Origin: Spirochaetae bacterium HGW-Spirochaetae-1
Lineage (GTDB): Bacteria; Spirochaetota; UBA4802; UBA5550
Reading direction: 5' to 3'
Assembly (NCBI GenBank): GCA_002839375.1
Contig: PGXY01000006.1
Span: 248,001 to 312,000, forward strand
Length of the DNA stretch: 64,000 nucleotides
Shown here: piece after piece, positions 8,670 through 17,984 of the stretch
Numbering within the stretch: position 1 is the first letter of the stretch
How the letters are laid out: each line of letters begins with the position of its first letter
Program-made: the position numbers and the translations under genes
Notes under the pieces: model-generated
Database searches by the model: none
What the model saw: the letters and a program-made list of their open reading frames with translations, nothing else
Told to the model about the DNA's origin: nothing

Positions 8670-10553
8670 TTACCTGGTCTTGAATTTTCCAACGATGAAG
8701 CGAAGTATTTCGGCCTGGGAAGAAAGTTCCTCGGCCGCCGCTGCCAGTTCTTCGGATCCGCTGGCCACATTTTGGGTGATCTCATTTATCTGGTTGATGG
8801 CCCGGATGATTTCATTGCTGGAGATGCTCTGTTCCTCCATCATAAGTGATATCTCATCGGACATCTGGCTCACACGCTGTACATCTTCGGAAACAGTGCT
8901 GCTCATCGTAGTCAGTTGCATGGACGACTCGGCGATGTTTTCCATGAGACCGGCCGTCTGTTTTACATTGTTGATGATCTGTCGCAGCGATTCTGCCGTT
9001 CTCTCCACGAGTTCTGATCCCGAGTTGATCTTCTGGTTGCTCTCCTGTATCAGCTTGGTTATCTCCCCGGAACTGTTGGCTGTCTGGTCCGCCAGTTTGG
9101 ATATTTCCTCGGCTACGACGGCGAATCCCCGCCCGTGATCTCCGGCCCGCGCCGCCTCGATAGAGGCATTGAGGGAGAGGAGGTTGATCTGGTCGGAAAT
9201 ATCCGATATGATGGTGACAATTTCCGTGATTTTATATGAACTGTCATAAATTTCCTTCATGCTGAGAACCGTCTGGCCCAGTACGTTTTCGCCATCCCTG
9301 GCGTAGTTGTGCGTCTCTTCGGCCATGTTGTTGGCGTTCTGGGCGTTCTTGTTGATATTGTCGATGGCCTCGGCCAGGAATTCCATTGAGGCCCGGGTCG
9401 CATCAGCTTTTTGGGACTGGTTTTTGGCATTGCCGGATACGGAATCAATGGTGGCCTTGATTTCCTCCATGCCCGAAGATGTTTCTTCGATGGAGGCCGC
9501 CTGGTCCTGGGCGACGTTGGAAAGGTTCACGCTGGAAGTGGTCATCTCAGTCGATGATGAAGCGACCTGATCAGCCGAATCCCGGACGGATATGACCATA
9601 TCCTCGAGCTGCCCGAGAAAGGTATTGAAGAGACCCGCAAGATGTCCCACCTCATCGTCGGTTTTCATCTCGATTTTCCTGGTAAGGTCACCGGCACCCT
9701 CGTTTATGGCGGCGAGAGAAAGTGACATTCTATCCAGGGGAGAGAAGGCGTTTTTAACCAGAAGCCGTATCAGTAAGACGGCAATGACGATGATGATAAT
9801 ATTAATAAGGGTAGTTTTAATGGTCAGGTTGTACATGGTTTTCAGGTATTCATCCATGGAGTATACTATCTCAAAGGCCCCATGTATCTCTCCTTCCTTC
9901 CAGCCCTCCATCCTGCCGCCCGTGGGATCAGTTCCGTCATCGCGTCCCCATAACTTTTGGGAAAGTTTCGGATCGCCGTGGCAGATGAGACAGTCCTTTG
10001 TCAGTCTTATGGCCTTGAAATAGCGGATGGAATTATCTTTAAAATCCAGGAAGAAGTCTTCATCGAGATTCTGTTCCGTCAGCTTTGTCAGTACCTGCTT
10101 CTCCAGATCTGTCGGTTCATTCCCGGGATTTCTGGGACTCACTTTGGGGACCCTGAACTGGTAGTTCAGCTCTTCGGCCTTTTTTTTCATGGTGACGATT
10201 GATGAAAAAACCGGGACTGTATAGAGGAATTTTCCTTTAATATCTTTTATGAGCTGTTCACGGTCGTATATGCCCCGGTCCCAGTTTTCCGACTGGTACT
10301 GCCGGATGGCTTCTCCCATGAGTGTTATGGCCCGTGATTTCTGGATAATACCCTCGCGGCCAATGCTTCGGAGCTCCATCAGGGAGAGGATATTCGATAT
10401 GCCCCAGACCAGAACCACCACGGCCAGAACACCTATGAGTATTTTTTTCCTGATTGTTATATTGCCGTATTTTATCTGTAATTCTTCTGTTTTATTGTCA
10501 ATTTTTTCCTCAATGGTATGCCCTATTTTTTTAATACTGGATTTTTCTTTCAT
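8670..10553 (-). CDS. methyl-accepting chemotaxis protein with DUF3365/Tll0287-like, CxxCH-containing sensor domain
   Basis: Inner-membrane chemoreceptor that signals to CheA/CheW. Order: short cytoplasmic N-terminus, membrane helix near residues 37-55, extracytoplasmic sensor about 60-244, second helix near 246-265, HAMP, then a long helical signalling domain with the hairpin tip [30 protein letters not shown] around 450-475. The sensor resembles the DUF3365/Tll0287 family. It contains CLICHGDP near residue 187, a CxxCH heme c attachment motif in the right compartment, so it may bind heme and sense redox state or a gas. The C-terminus lacks an obvious CheR-tethering pentapeptide. It is a monocistronic minus-strand gene with no che genes nearby. 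Confidence 0.9.
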   Translation of the reverse strand: MKEKSSIKKIGHTIEEKIDNKTEELQIKYGNITIRKKILIGVLAVVVLVWGISNILSLMELRSIGREGIIQKSRAITLMGEAIRQYQSENWDRGIYDREQLIKDIKGKFLYTVPVFSSIVTMKKKAEELNYQFRVPKVSPRNPGNEPTDLEKQVLTKLTEQNLDEDFFLDFKDNSIRYFKAIRLTKDCLICHGDPKLSQKLWGRDDGTDPTGGRMEGWKEGEIHGAFEIVYSMDEYLKTMYNLTIKTTLINIIIIVIAVLLIRLLVKNAFSPLDRMSLSLAAINEGAGDLTRKIEMKTDDEVGHLAGLFNTFLGQLEDMVISVRDSADQVASSSTEMTTSSVNLSNVAQDQAASIEETSSGMEEIKATIDSVSGNAKNQSQKADATRASMEFLAEAIDNINKNAQNANNMAEETHNYARDGENVLGQTVLSMKEIYDSSYKITEIVTIISDISDQINLLSLNASIEAARAGDHGRGFAVVAEEISKLADQTANSSGEITKLIQESNQKINSGSELVERTAESLRQIINNVKQTAGLMENIAESSMQLTTMSSTVSEDVQRVSQMSDEISLMMEEQSISSNEIIRAINQINEITQNVASGSEELAAAAEELSSQAEILRFIVGKFKTR

Positions 10554-10719
10554 AATTTAATAATTCCTTGTATCTTAATTAATGTGGTCAGTTTAGTTAA
10601 ATGTCTTCATTGTGCTTTTGCCGTTAAAATGCCGTATATGCTCGCATTATAGAGAAAAACGACAAATATGCAATCATTTTTATTAAAATAGAATTGATAA
10701 ATAGAACCATTCCAGGGAA

Positions 10720-11565
10720 ATGCCATACAATATGAAAAAAGCCGATATGAAAAGCATCACCGAAGGGTACGGCCTGCATCCCAACAGGAAATACGGCCAG
10801 AATTTCCTTGTCGATGATTACACAACGGATAAACTGCTGAAGATCATTGATATTCAGACCGGCGATCGTATCCTTGAAATAGGACCCGGTCTCGGGGCGC
10901 TGACGGGAAAAATGACGGAACGATGCAGCCGGCTCACGGCAGTGGAAATAGATTCGGGAATCTGTCGGTATCTCGAAGACAGCCTTGGTTCTGTTCCGAA
11001 CTTCACCCTGGTTCATGGTGATTTCCTGAAAACAGAACTGGAAGACAACTTTACGAAAATTGTATCGAACCTGCCCTATTACTGCGCTACGGAAATACTC
11101 TTTACCGTTGCCGGAAAATTCAGCGCCCGTGATATTTTCGTGATGGTCCAGAAAGAGATGGCTGACCGGATAATGTCGCCGCCGGGCAGCAAGGTTTACG
11201 GGGCCCTCACGGTAACGTTGGGGTATTATTACCGGGCCCGTGCCGTGCTGCAACTGGGGAACGATGTCTTTCATCCTCGGCCCGATGTGGGATCCACCTT
11301 TCTTCACCTGTCACGGCGGGAACCGCGGGAGCTCGATGACGCGCAACTGGAGATGTTTCATCTTCTGGTAAAATCGGCCTTCTGGGGACGGCGGAAAACA
11401 CTTTTGAAGACGCTTTCCGAATCGCCTCACCTCCGCCTGGAAAAAAACCTGGTGCGCTCTGTCATCGCCGAGGCCGGGATTGATGAAAAAATACGCGGCG
11501 AGGAATTGAGTTCCGGCGATTATATCAGGCTGGCGCTTCTTTTCGCAAAAAACGACAATATGTAA
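10720..11565 (+). CDS. rsmA: 16S rRNA dimethyladenosine transferase
   Basis: RsmA/KsgA dimethylates two adjacent adenines near the 3' end of 16S rRNA late in 30S assembly, using S-adenosylmethionine. The signature is clear: GQNFLVDDY at the N-terminus, ILEIGPGLGALTGKM near residue 51 (SAM-binding motif I), NLPYYCATEIL near 116 (catalytic NLPY) and the helical C-terminal domain. The start is uncertain: ATG at 10720, 10732 or 10747 are all in frame, and the only SD-like AGGGA (10714-10718) is too near the first and far from the third. The next gene lies 107 bases downstream on the same strand. Confidence 0.96.
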   Translation: MPYNMKKADMKSITEGYGLHPNRKYGQNFLVDDYTTDKLLKIIDIQTGDRILEIGPGLGALTGKMTERCSRLTAVEIDSGICRYLEDSLGSVPNFTLVHGDFLKTELEDNFTKIVSNLPYYCATEILFTVAGKFSARDIFVMVQKEMADRIMSPPGSKVYGALTVTLGYYYRARAVLQLGNDVFHPRPDVGSTFLHLSRREPRELDDAQLEMFHLLVKSAFWGRRKTLLKTLSESPHLRLEKNLVRSVIAEAGIDEKIRGEELSSGDYIRLALLFAKNDNM

Positions 11566-11672
11566 CATGCGACATCGGGAATGCCGTGAGTCCGAAGGCC
11601 ATGGACATTGATCGATGGAATCAGCCCGGCAAGCTTCAGGAATATGGAATGAATAAAGGATAACGGAACACT

Positions 11673-14129
11673 ATGAGTTCAATACAAACGGCGGATATCG
11701 AAAAATTTTTATTACAGGTACAGAAACCAGCCCGATACATCGGGGGGGAGCTGAACGCCGTTATCAAAAAAGATGTTTCCGTGAGGATGGCCATATCCTA
11801 TCCCGATCTTTACGATGTGGGCATGTCCAATAACGGGATCCGCATACTCTATGACCGGGCTAACAGCATGGAAGACGTGGCCTGTGAGCGGGTCTTTGCC
11901 GTAGCCCGGGATTTTGAATCGCTTCTCCGGAGAGAGAATATCCCCCTCTATACCCTGGAAACATATACGCCACTGTCGGACCTCGATCTGCTGGGATTTA
12001 ATCTTTCGCACGAACTCCTGTGCACCAATGTTTTGCAGATTCTTGACCTGGGACACATACCGCTTCTCGCGGCAGAGAGGAGCGACGGCCATCCCATTAT
12101 TATGGCCGGCGGCGAGGCGGTCTCAAATCCTTTTCCCATGGCCGACTTCATCGATGTCTTTTTTATCGGCGACGGGGAAGAGGGCATTCAGGATATTCTT
12201 ACGGTTCTCCTGCAGTGTAAAGCCGGGGGAAGCAGTCGCCGGGAAACCATCGAGCGTCTCAGCGGGATAGAGGGCGTTCTGAATCCTTCCGATTATCATT
12301 TCACCTATGACGGCATGCTGCCCGTCGATGTTCAGGGGAAGAGGGTGAAGAAAAGGATTTACCGGGGCCATGAACCCGTAGATCCCGAGCGGCCCATTGT
12401 TCCCGGCATGCGGATCGCCCAGGAGCGTGCCGTAGTAGAAATCAGCCGCGGCTGTTACAATCTGTGCAAGTTCTGCCATGCGGGATATTATGACCTCCCT
12501 TACAGAAGTTACGACTACCGGGCTCTTGCCGAAAAGGTCACGACCATATTGGGCAATACGGGTTATGATGAGCTGACCCTCTCCTCTCTTTCCGTGAGCG
12601 ATTATCGTGACCTGCCGGTGCTGTTGAATACTATACTCCCGGGGTTGACCGAGCGGGGCATATCCGTATCCCTGCCGTCGCTTCGTGTGGATCTCAATAC
12701 CATTCCGGTGATCGAGGGGATATCCGATGTGCGGAAATCATCGCTCACCTTTGCCGTGGAGTCCGCCTCGGAGGATATGCGGAAAACAGCCAATAAGAAA
12801 GTAAGCGAGGCGGACCTGCTCTGCATTATGGAATATATCTTTACACGCAACTGGACCCTGGTGAAGCTCTATTTCATGGTGGGACTTCCCGGTTGTGGTG
12901 ATACCGACGAGGCCGATGCCATAATCGGCCTTCTCAAAAAAATAATCATGCTGGGAAATAAAAGGAAAGAGATTCATGTCACCCTGTCGCCCTTTGTTCC
13001 GAAACCGCATACGCCCTTTCAGCGCGAGAAACAAATGGACGCCGCGTACGTCGAAGATATCATACTCCGCGTGAAGCAGGGGCTGCCTCGATTTGTGAAA
13101 ATAAAAAATCACGATGTCCAGGCTTCGCTTCTGGAAGGAATTCTCGCCCGCGGCGACCGGCGTCTCGGCGCAGTGATATTACAATCTTACCGGGACGGGT
13201 GCCTCTTTGATTCATGGGGAGAGTTTTTCCGTTTCGATATCTGGCGTAAAAATCTCGATGCACTATTGCCGGGGTGGGAAGGTATGCATGCTTCCAGGGG
13301 AAGCGAGGTGCTTTTACCCTGGCAGGTCGTTGATACGGGTTTCGACCGCCTGATACAGGGCTGGGAAACGCGGCAGGCGGCCTGTCTTGCGGTGCCGGGA
13401 GTTCACAAGACCGCCATGGAACTGGATACGGAAAAAATACGCAGCGCCGCGGCAAAGTTCGAGGAAAAGTACGGTGTAGACTCGAGAATTCGTGTCCGTT
13501 TCACAAAGCGGGGGCCTGCCAGGTTTCTGCCCCACCTGGATTTTATAGAGGTAATGAAAAGGGCTCTGCGTATGGCCGATGTGCCCATTTCGTTTACCCA
13601 GGGATTCAATAAAAGGGAACGCATATCTTTGGGCTATGCCCTCTCGCTGGGTGTTGAAAGCATGTCGGAGCTTTGCGACATGGATCTGTATAAACCGGTG
13701 ACGGAGAAAGCCATGTCTCTGCTTTCAGGGTTCCTTCCTGAAGGGATTGAAATGACCGGTTACTGGACGATTATCGGCAAGGAGTCGCTGGGATCACTTA
13801 TCAGGGCCTTCGAGTATCATATAGCGGTCCCTGATGCTGCAACCTTCTCTCGGATGAGGAACAATCTTCAATCGGAAATTACCCTGGTTAAAAAAACGAA
13901 GAAAGGGGAGAAGGTCTTTGCCTTTTCCGATATTATATCGGGCAGCCGCGTTGATGAGGGTTCAAACAGTATAACCCTGATAGTGCGCACTGCCGATGAA
14001 GGTTCTGTCCGGATTGATTCCATTGTGGCCCGGCTTGCCGAAGCGTCAGATGATTCAATGCATGGCTGCCGCATATTAAAAATAGGTCAGTATTTGGGAA
14101 AGAAGGATGGGGAGACCGAATTGGTCTGA
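11673..14129 (+). CDS. B12-binding-like radical SAM protein (TIGR03960-type) fused to a DUF2344 (TIGR03936-type) domain
   Basis: Radical SAM enzyme of unknown reaction. Residues about 30-190 look like the degenerate B12-binding fold of this family (DLYDVGMSNNGIRILYD, then DLLGFNLSHELLCTN). The iron-sulfur motif CYNLCKFC near residue 262 is the canonical CxxxCxxC that ligates the 4Fe-4S cluster. From about residue 600, RIRVRFTKRGPARFLPHLDF and QGFNKRERISLGYALSLGVES mark the DUF2344 domain. In many genomes the two parts are adjacent genes; here they are one 818-residue protein. The family is often near ribosome or RNase E/G genes, which suggests RNA modification, but this is not shown. Confidence 0.88.
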   Translation: MSSIQTADIEKFLLQVQKPARYIGGELNAVIKKDVSVRMAISYPDLYDVGMSNNGIRILYDRANSMEDVACERVFAVARDFESLLRRENIPLYTLETYTPLSDLDLLGFNLSHELLCTNVLQILDLGHIPLLAAERSDGHPIIMAGGEAVSNPFPMADFIDVFFIGDGEEGIQDILTVLLQCKAGGSSRRETIERLSGIEGVLNPSDYHFTYDGMLPVDVQGKRVKKRIYRGHEPVDPERPIVPGMRIAQERAVVEISRGCYNLCKFCHAGYYDLPYRSYDYRALAEKVTTILGNTGYDELTLSSLSVSDYRDLPVLLNTILPGLTERGISVSLPSLRVDLNTIPVIEGISDVRKSSLTFAVESASEDMRKTANKKVSEADLLCIMEYIFTRNWTLVKLYFMVGLPGCGDTDEADAIIGLLKKIIMLGNKRKEIHVTLSPFVPKPHTPFQREKQMDAAYVEDIILRVKQGLPRFVKIKNHDVQASLLEGILARGDRRLGAVILQSYRDGCLFDSWGEFFRFDIWRKNLDALLPGWEGMHASRGSEVLLPWQVVDTGFDRLIQGWETRQAACLAVPGVHKTAMELDTEKIRSAAAKFEEKYGVDSRIRVRFTKRGPARFLPHLDFIEVMKRALRMADVPISFTQGFNKRERISLGYALSLGVESMSELCDMDLYKPVTEKAMSLLSGFLPEGIEMTGYWTIIGKESLGSLIRAFEYHIAVPDAATFSRMRNNLQSEITLVKKTKKGEKVFAFSDIISGSRVDEGSNSITLIVRTADEGSVRIDSIVARLAEASDDSMHGCRILKIGQYLGKKDGETELV

Positions 14130-14155
14130 AGGCCTGCTACCGGGGAATAAAGAAA

Positions 14156-14177
14156 GGGCGATGGTTTCCCATCGCCC
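14156..14177 (-). terminator. intrinsic terminator of ino1
   Basis: On the minus strand a perfect 9-bp GC-rich stem (GGGCGATGG with CCATCGCCC, loop of four) is followed by TTTCTTTATT, 15 bases past the ino1 stop. On the plus strand it is not followed by T residues, so it serves ino1 rather than the upstream gene. Confidence 0.85.
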
Positions 14178-14191
14178 CTCCGCGAAATTTG

Positions 14192-15511
14192 TCAATCGTA
14201 TGTTTCTGATCCAAGGTACGTCACCGGCGGTTCATTCATCATCCACCGCAGCGTGTTTTTCAGTCTCATGAGCTGCACGAAGAGATCGTGGTTCGCTTCC
14301 TCATCAACTGCGTGCATGGGGCTCTTCCAATAGAAGGAAAGCCATTCCTGGTTGCCCCAGAAACCGGCTCGCTGTGAGAGATCAAGAAAGAGGGCCAGGT
14401 CAAGAACAATGGGAGCTGCCAGAATGGAATCGCGGCAGAGAAAGTCTACCTTGATCTGCATGGGGTATCCCAGCCAGCCGAAAATATCAATGTTGTCCCA
14501 TCCTTCTTTGTTATCTCCCCGGGGAGGATAATAGTTAATGGTAACCTTGTGATAGTAGTTTTTGTAGAGATCGGGATACAGGTTCTGCTGGAATATCTGG
14601 TCCAGAACCGAAAGCTTGCTGACTTCTTTCGTTTTGAATGATTCGGGATCATCGAGAACTTCGCCATCCCTGTTGCCCAGGATGTTCGTGGAGAACCATC
14701 CAGTGACACCCAGCATGCGTGCCTTTAAGCCGGGAGCCAGAATCGTTTTCATGAGGGTCTGGCCGGTTTTAAAATCCTTGCCGCACATAGGAGCCTTTCG
14801 TAATTCGGACAGTTCCCAGAGGGCCGGTATATCATTACAGAGGTTGGGGGCGCCGTTGGCATAAGGAATGCCCAGGTCCATTGCCGCGTAGCAATAGATC
14901 ATGCTGGGAGAAATTCTTTCATGGCTTTCTTTCAGGGCTTTTTCAAAGTTTGCCAGTGTATCATGGACGCCGGGAATCATTTCCTGGTATATCTCGGTAC
15001 TTCCGCACCAGACCATAACGACTCTGCTCAGGTTTTTTTCCTTTTTAAAGTTTAGGATATCATCTTTAACCTGCTGTGCCAGGTCCCAGTAAGATGGCCC
15101 TTTTTTAACCCAAACCCCGTCGAGTCTTTTTACATATTTTTTGTTGAAGACGGCTTTCCAGGGCTTGATGGCCGAAAGCTCATCCTTTATAGGGTCAATA
15201 TGCTCTTTCTTTAAAACAGCAGCCTTTGTCGCCGCTTCATAAACATTGTCTTCAAATATATCCCACCCGCCGAATTCTATATCCTTAAGGCCGGCGAGAG
15301 AAACAAAATCTTTGATGTCAATATGCCGGGCATCGTCACCCTTGCCGACCCTGATTTTGCCCATCTGGGTCAGAGAACCTATGGGTTTTTGTAACCCCTT
15401 TCTGATCAGGCATACACCAGCAATAAAGGTGGTGGCAACTGCACCAAGACCAGGGGTAACGATTCCAAGCTTCCCCTCAGCTTTTTTAATGTTAGCATCT
15501 TTTAAGGCCAA
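14192..15511 (-). CDS. ino1: myo-inositol-1-phosphate (inositol-3-phosphate) synthase
   Basis: Converts glucose-6-phosphate to myo-inositol-3-phosphate using NAD, the first step to inositol, phosphatidylinositol and related compounds. The N-terminal GIVTPGLGAVATTFIAG is the NAD-binding loop. WCGSTEIYQEM, YANGAPNLCNDIPALWEL and GKDFKTGQTLMKTILAPG are hallmark blocks of the family. TTG at 15511 is taken as the start because AAGGAG lies 6 bases upstream; the in-frame GTG at 15529 has no SD. Length from there is 439 residues, normal for prokaryotic enzymes. It is transcribed alone and ends in a strong terminator. Confidence 0.95.
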   Translation of the reverse strand: MALKDANIKKAEGKLGIVTPGLGAVATTFIAGVCLIRKGLQKPIGSLTQMGKIRVGKGDDARHIDIKDFVSLAGLKDIEFGGWDIFEDNVYEAATKAAVLKKEHIDPIKDELSAIKPWKAVFNKKYVKRLDGVWVKKGPSYWDLAQQVKDDILNFKKEKNLSRVVMVWCGSTEIYQEMIPGVHDTLANFEKALKESHERISPSMIYCYAAMDLGIPYANGAPNLCNDIPALWELSELRKAPMCGKDFKTGQTLMKTILAPGLKARMLGVTGWFSTNILGNRDGEVLDDPESFKTKEVSKLSVLDQIFQQNLYPDLYKNYYHKVTINYYPPRGDNKEGWDNIDIFGWLGYPMQIKVDFLCRDSILAAPIVLDLALFLDLSQRAGFWGNQEWLSFYWKSPMHAVDEEANHDLFVQLMRLKNTLRWMMNEPPVTYLGSETYD

Positions 15512-15876
15512 TGTTTTCTCCTTAACCACAAAAAATTATTCAGTATATATTATTCAGGTTTGCTTATTGAGCTGATAAAGCTACTTTATTGGAGTTATGC
15601 TTATTGAAATTCAGTTCCCTGCTATACTGATCACAGCCTTTCGTAAAGCTGGAAGGCAATAGCAAATATGTAGACCTATTACTTATTTTCGTCAAGTAAA
15701 ATTATTTTTTGATTTTTATCATTATAAATTTATACCCCGCTAACGAATTCACACCTGATTTTTATTGATGTCTGCAAATGATACTTTTTTGTGATGACAA
15801 ATAAGCCGATATACTATATGACCGGAAATAACATTTCACGGCATAATTTCATGTTTTTGTAAAAACGGGTGATACA
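15512..15876. other. 365-base divergent intergenic region
   Basis: AT-rich control region between ino1 (minus) and the unknown gene at 15877 (plus). It contains the ino1 promoter candidate (15667-15695). On the plus strand TATACT (15810-15815) is a possible -10, but its -35 is weak. No open frame with an SD was found. Confidence 0.5.
15667..15695 (-). promoter_or_regulatory. ino1 promoter candidate
   Basis: On the minus strand TTGACG (15695-15690) and TACATA (15672-15667) are 17 bases apart, leaving a leader of about 150 bases before the ino1 start. The -35 is good and the -10 is poor. Confidence 0.45.
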
Positions 15877-16698
15877 ATGGCTATCGGTAAAGCTGAAAAA
15901 GCTGCTTATAATGACGAGATTAAGGACATAAAGAAAGAGGTTGATGAAATCAACAAGAAGGCCAGTGAACTTCTTGTGCGGAAAAAAAGGAAACCTAACC
16001 TTGAAAGCTATTATAATCTCGAAATAGCCACCTATCTTATGAATCTTATAGATCTGTATTTGCGCATGAATGACCTCTCTCTGGACATGCTGGGGATAAA
16101 AAATGAGAACTTCCTGAATAACGCCCGCAAGGAATTTTATAAAGTACTGCAGATGCTTGAAGAAATCGTGGGTGATGATATCGAACGCTCCCTGAGGGAT
16201 AATGACGAATATCTCCTCCGTATTGATCAGCTCAACCCCAAACAGGTGCTTGATTACATGATCAAGGTGGAGAATATATTTTTCAGCCTGAGAAATAAGG
16301 TAGGTGAGGGTTCCAAATGGAAATGGTCCTTTGTTGAGCTTCAGGCCCGTGTTGCCGTTATCACGAAAAATATCACGGATTTTTCCGCTGTTGCAAGGTT
16401 CAGGGACCCGCGCAAACCCTATTTTAGGGAGCGGATTGACCTTATGAACATGTGCAAGGAAGGTCTGGCAGAAGCGGCCAAGCAGTACAGAACCAAATAT
16501 GAACTTTCAGGCAAAGCACGCGATGACCTGAAAAAGTCCATTGAACTCCTGGCTGCCTTGAGGAAAATACATGTCCTTTTTGGTGAGGATGAAGATGCAA
16601 CAAAACTGAAGAATACCATTGATGCTGCCAAGCAGGCACTTGAAGCAGAAGATAAAGCAAAAGAGAAAAAAAAGAAAGACAAAGATGTTAAAAAGTAA
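15877..16698 (+). CDS. conserved-looking helical protein of unknown function
   Basis: I do not recognise the family. The 273-residue product is soluble, with no signal peptide or membrane segment. It is strongly helical, rich in Lys/Glu with coiled-coil-like stretches near residues 1-40, and ends in a very basic tail (KEKKKKDKDVKK). A central conserved-looking part includes NLESYYNLEIATYLMNLIDLYLRMNDLS and SKWKWSFVELQARVAVI. It sits just upstream of the hrcA promoter on the same strand but should be a separate transcription unit, because the hrcA promoter starts 21 bases after its stop. Position next to the chaperone operon does not by itself imply a chaperone role. Confidence 0.8.
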   Translation: MAIGKAEKAAYNDEIKDIKKEVDEINKKASELLVRKKRKPNLESYYNLEIATYLMNLIDLYLRMNDLSLDMLGIKNENFLNNARKEFYKVLQMLEEIVGDDIERSLRDNDEYLLRIDQLNPKQVLDYMIKVENIFFSLRNKVGEGSKWKWSFVELQARVAVITKNITDFSAVARFRDPRKPYFRERIDLMNMCKEGLAEAAKQYRTKYELSGKARDDLKKSIELLAALRKIHVLFGEDEDATKLKNTIDAAKQALEAEDKAKEKKKKDKDVKK

Positions 16699-16718
16699 CA
16701 AAAAGTAGTTTTCAGGGC

Positions 16719-16747
16719 TTGACATCTTTTTTTTTTCTTAGTATATT
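16719..16747 (+). promoter_or_regulatory. hrcA-grpE-dnaK-dnaJ promoter
   Basis: TTGACA (16719-16724), a 17-base spacer and TATATT (16742-16747) give a near-perfect sigma70 promoter. The CIRCE operator begins one base after the -10. Confidence 0.9.
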
Positions 16748-16748
16748 A

Positions 16749-16775
16749 TTAGCACTCATAGATATTGAGTGCTAA
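16749..16775 (+). promoter_or_regulatory. CIRCE operator
   Basis: TTAGCACTC (16749-16757), a 9-base spacer and GAGTGCTAA (16767-16775) match the CIRCE consensus exactly. HrcA binds this element and represses the operon until heat shock titrates GroEL away from HrcA. It lies over the transcription start region, directly before the hrcA SD. Confidence 0.97.
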
Positions 16776-16791
16776 TAACGAGGCATTTCCC

Positions 16792-17850
16792 ATGGCTGAA
16801 GTAACTTTGAATAACGATAGAATGCTTGATGAACGTGAATCCGCCATTCTGCGAGCTCTTGTGTATGAATATATTCTTACAGGTAAGCCCGTTGGCTCCC
16901 GTTCTTTTGTGCAGAAGTATTCATTCTCGATTTCACCCGCTACCATGCGGAATGTCATGTCTGATCTTGAAATGCTGGGCTACCTGAAACAGCCTCATAC
17001 CTCGGCCGGGAGAATTCCCACTGACCGAGGATACCGATTCTACGTTGATTCTCTTCTTGAAAAATACAATTTCTCATACAATGATGAAATCAGAATCAAG
17101 GAGGAGATGATAACGCGGGAGCTTCAACTCGATAAAATTTTTGATTCTATAACAAAGCTGCTCTCCAATACATCAAGATATGCCGGTGTCATGCTGACAC
17201 CGCGTACTGATTTTGCCGTGGTAAAAAGGATTGAACTGATTCCTGTTGACACAAATGAGATACTCATGATTCTTGTCGCCAGGACAGGCATGGTGATTAC
17301 CAAGAAGGTTGTTGTTTCGGCTAATCTGACCCCCGATTCACTTCTGGAATATTCCCGGTATCTTACTTCTGAACTCTGCGGTTATTCGCTCCATGAAATC
17401 AAGATGACTATATTTGAAAGGCTTCGATTGGAAAAACTGACGGGATTGAACAAGGAAATGGCCCTGGATATTGCAGAATTGGGCCTCATCGGAGAAAATG
17501 AATCGGAATTGCACATTGACGGCATAGAAAATCTTTTGAAAATTCCTGAAATGGTTGAAGAGGAGCGGTTAAACAGCCTTCTTAATATTATAGAAGAAAA
17601 AAATATTCTCCGGGGAATTCTTGAGATAACCATGGAAATGGACGGTATCAGGACCATGATCGGTGAAGAGATTGACGATTCAAGGGTGACGGGATGCAGC
17701 GTAGTTGCCACGCCCTATAAAATCGGCAACAGAAATGTGGGTGTAATAGGTGTGTTGGGGCCCACAAGAATGGATTATGAAAAGGTGGTCCCTCTTGTGG
17801 ATTATACAGGGAAGGTTGTTTCCGACCTGTTGACCCGAATGTCCAAATGA
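16792..17850 (+). CDS. hrcA: heat-inducible transcription repressor HrcA
   Basis: Represses class I heat-shock operons through CIRCE. The N-terminal winged-helix domain (LDERESAILRALVYEYILTGKPVGSR and SISPATMRNVMSDLEMLGYLKQPHTSAGRIPTDRGYRFYVD) is diagnostic, followed by the GAF-like dimerisation domain. ATG 16792 is chosen, with GAGG at 16780-16783. The longer frame from TTG 16765 would start inside the CIRCE right arm and lacks an SD. This gives 352 residues, the usual length. It is the first gene of the chaperone operon and so autoregulated. Confidence 0.97.
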   Translation: MAEVTLNNDRMLDERESAILRALVYEYILTGKPVGSRSFVQKYSFSISPATMRNVMSDLEMLGYLKQPHTSAGRIPTDRGYRFYVDSLLEKYNFSYNDEIRIKEEMITRELQLDKIFDSITKLLSNTSRYAGVMLTPRTDFAVVKRIELIPVDTNEILMILVARTGMVITKKVVVSANLTPDSLLEYSRYLTSELCGYSLHEIKMTIFERLRLEKLTGLNKEMALDIAELGLIGENESELHIDGIENLLKIPEMVEEERLNSLLNIIEEKNILRGILEITMEMDGIRTMIGEEIDDSRVTGCSVVATPYKIGNRNVGVIGVLGPTRMDYEKVVPLVDYTGKVVSDLLTRMSK

Positions 17851-17984
17851 CAGACCGGTTAAAAGATCAGTGTCGTATAACAATTGATCGAAGGCGCCTG
17901 CTGCCATGTGCGGGGGTGTCTGTAAAACAGGCCATATGGCGGGTTAATAATAATTGTGTAATTAATTAAACAGGGAAAGTGTGC

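Noticed and set aside
16765-16791. hrcA start at TTG 16765
   Set aside because: It lies in the right arm of CIRCE and has no SD; ATG 16792 has GAGG.
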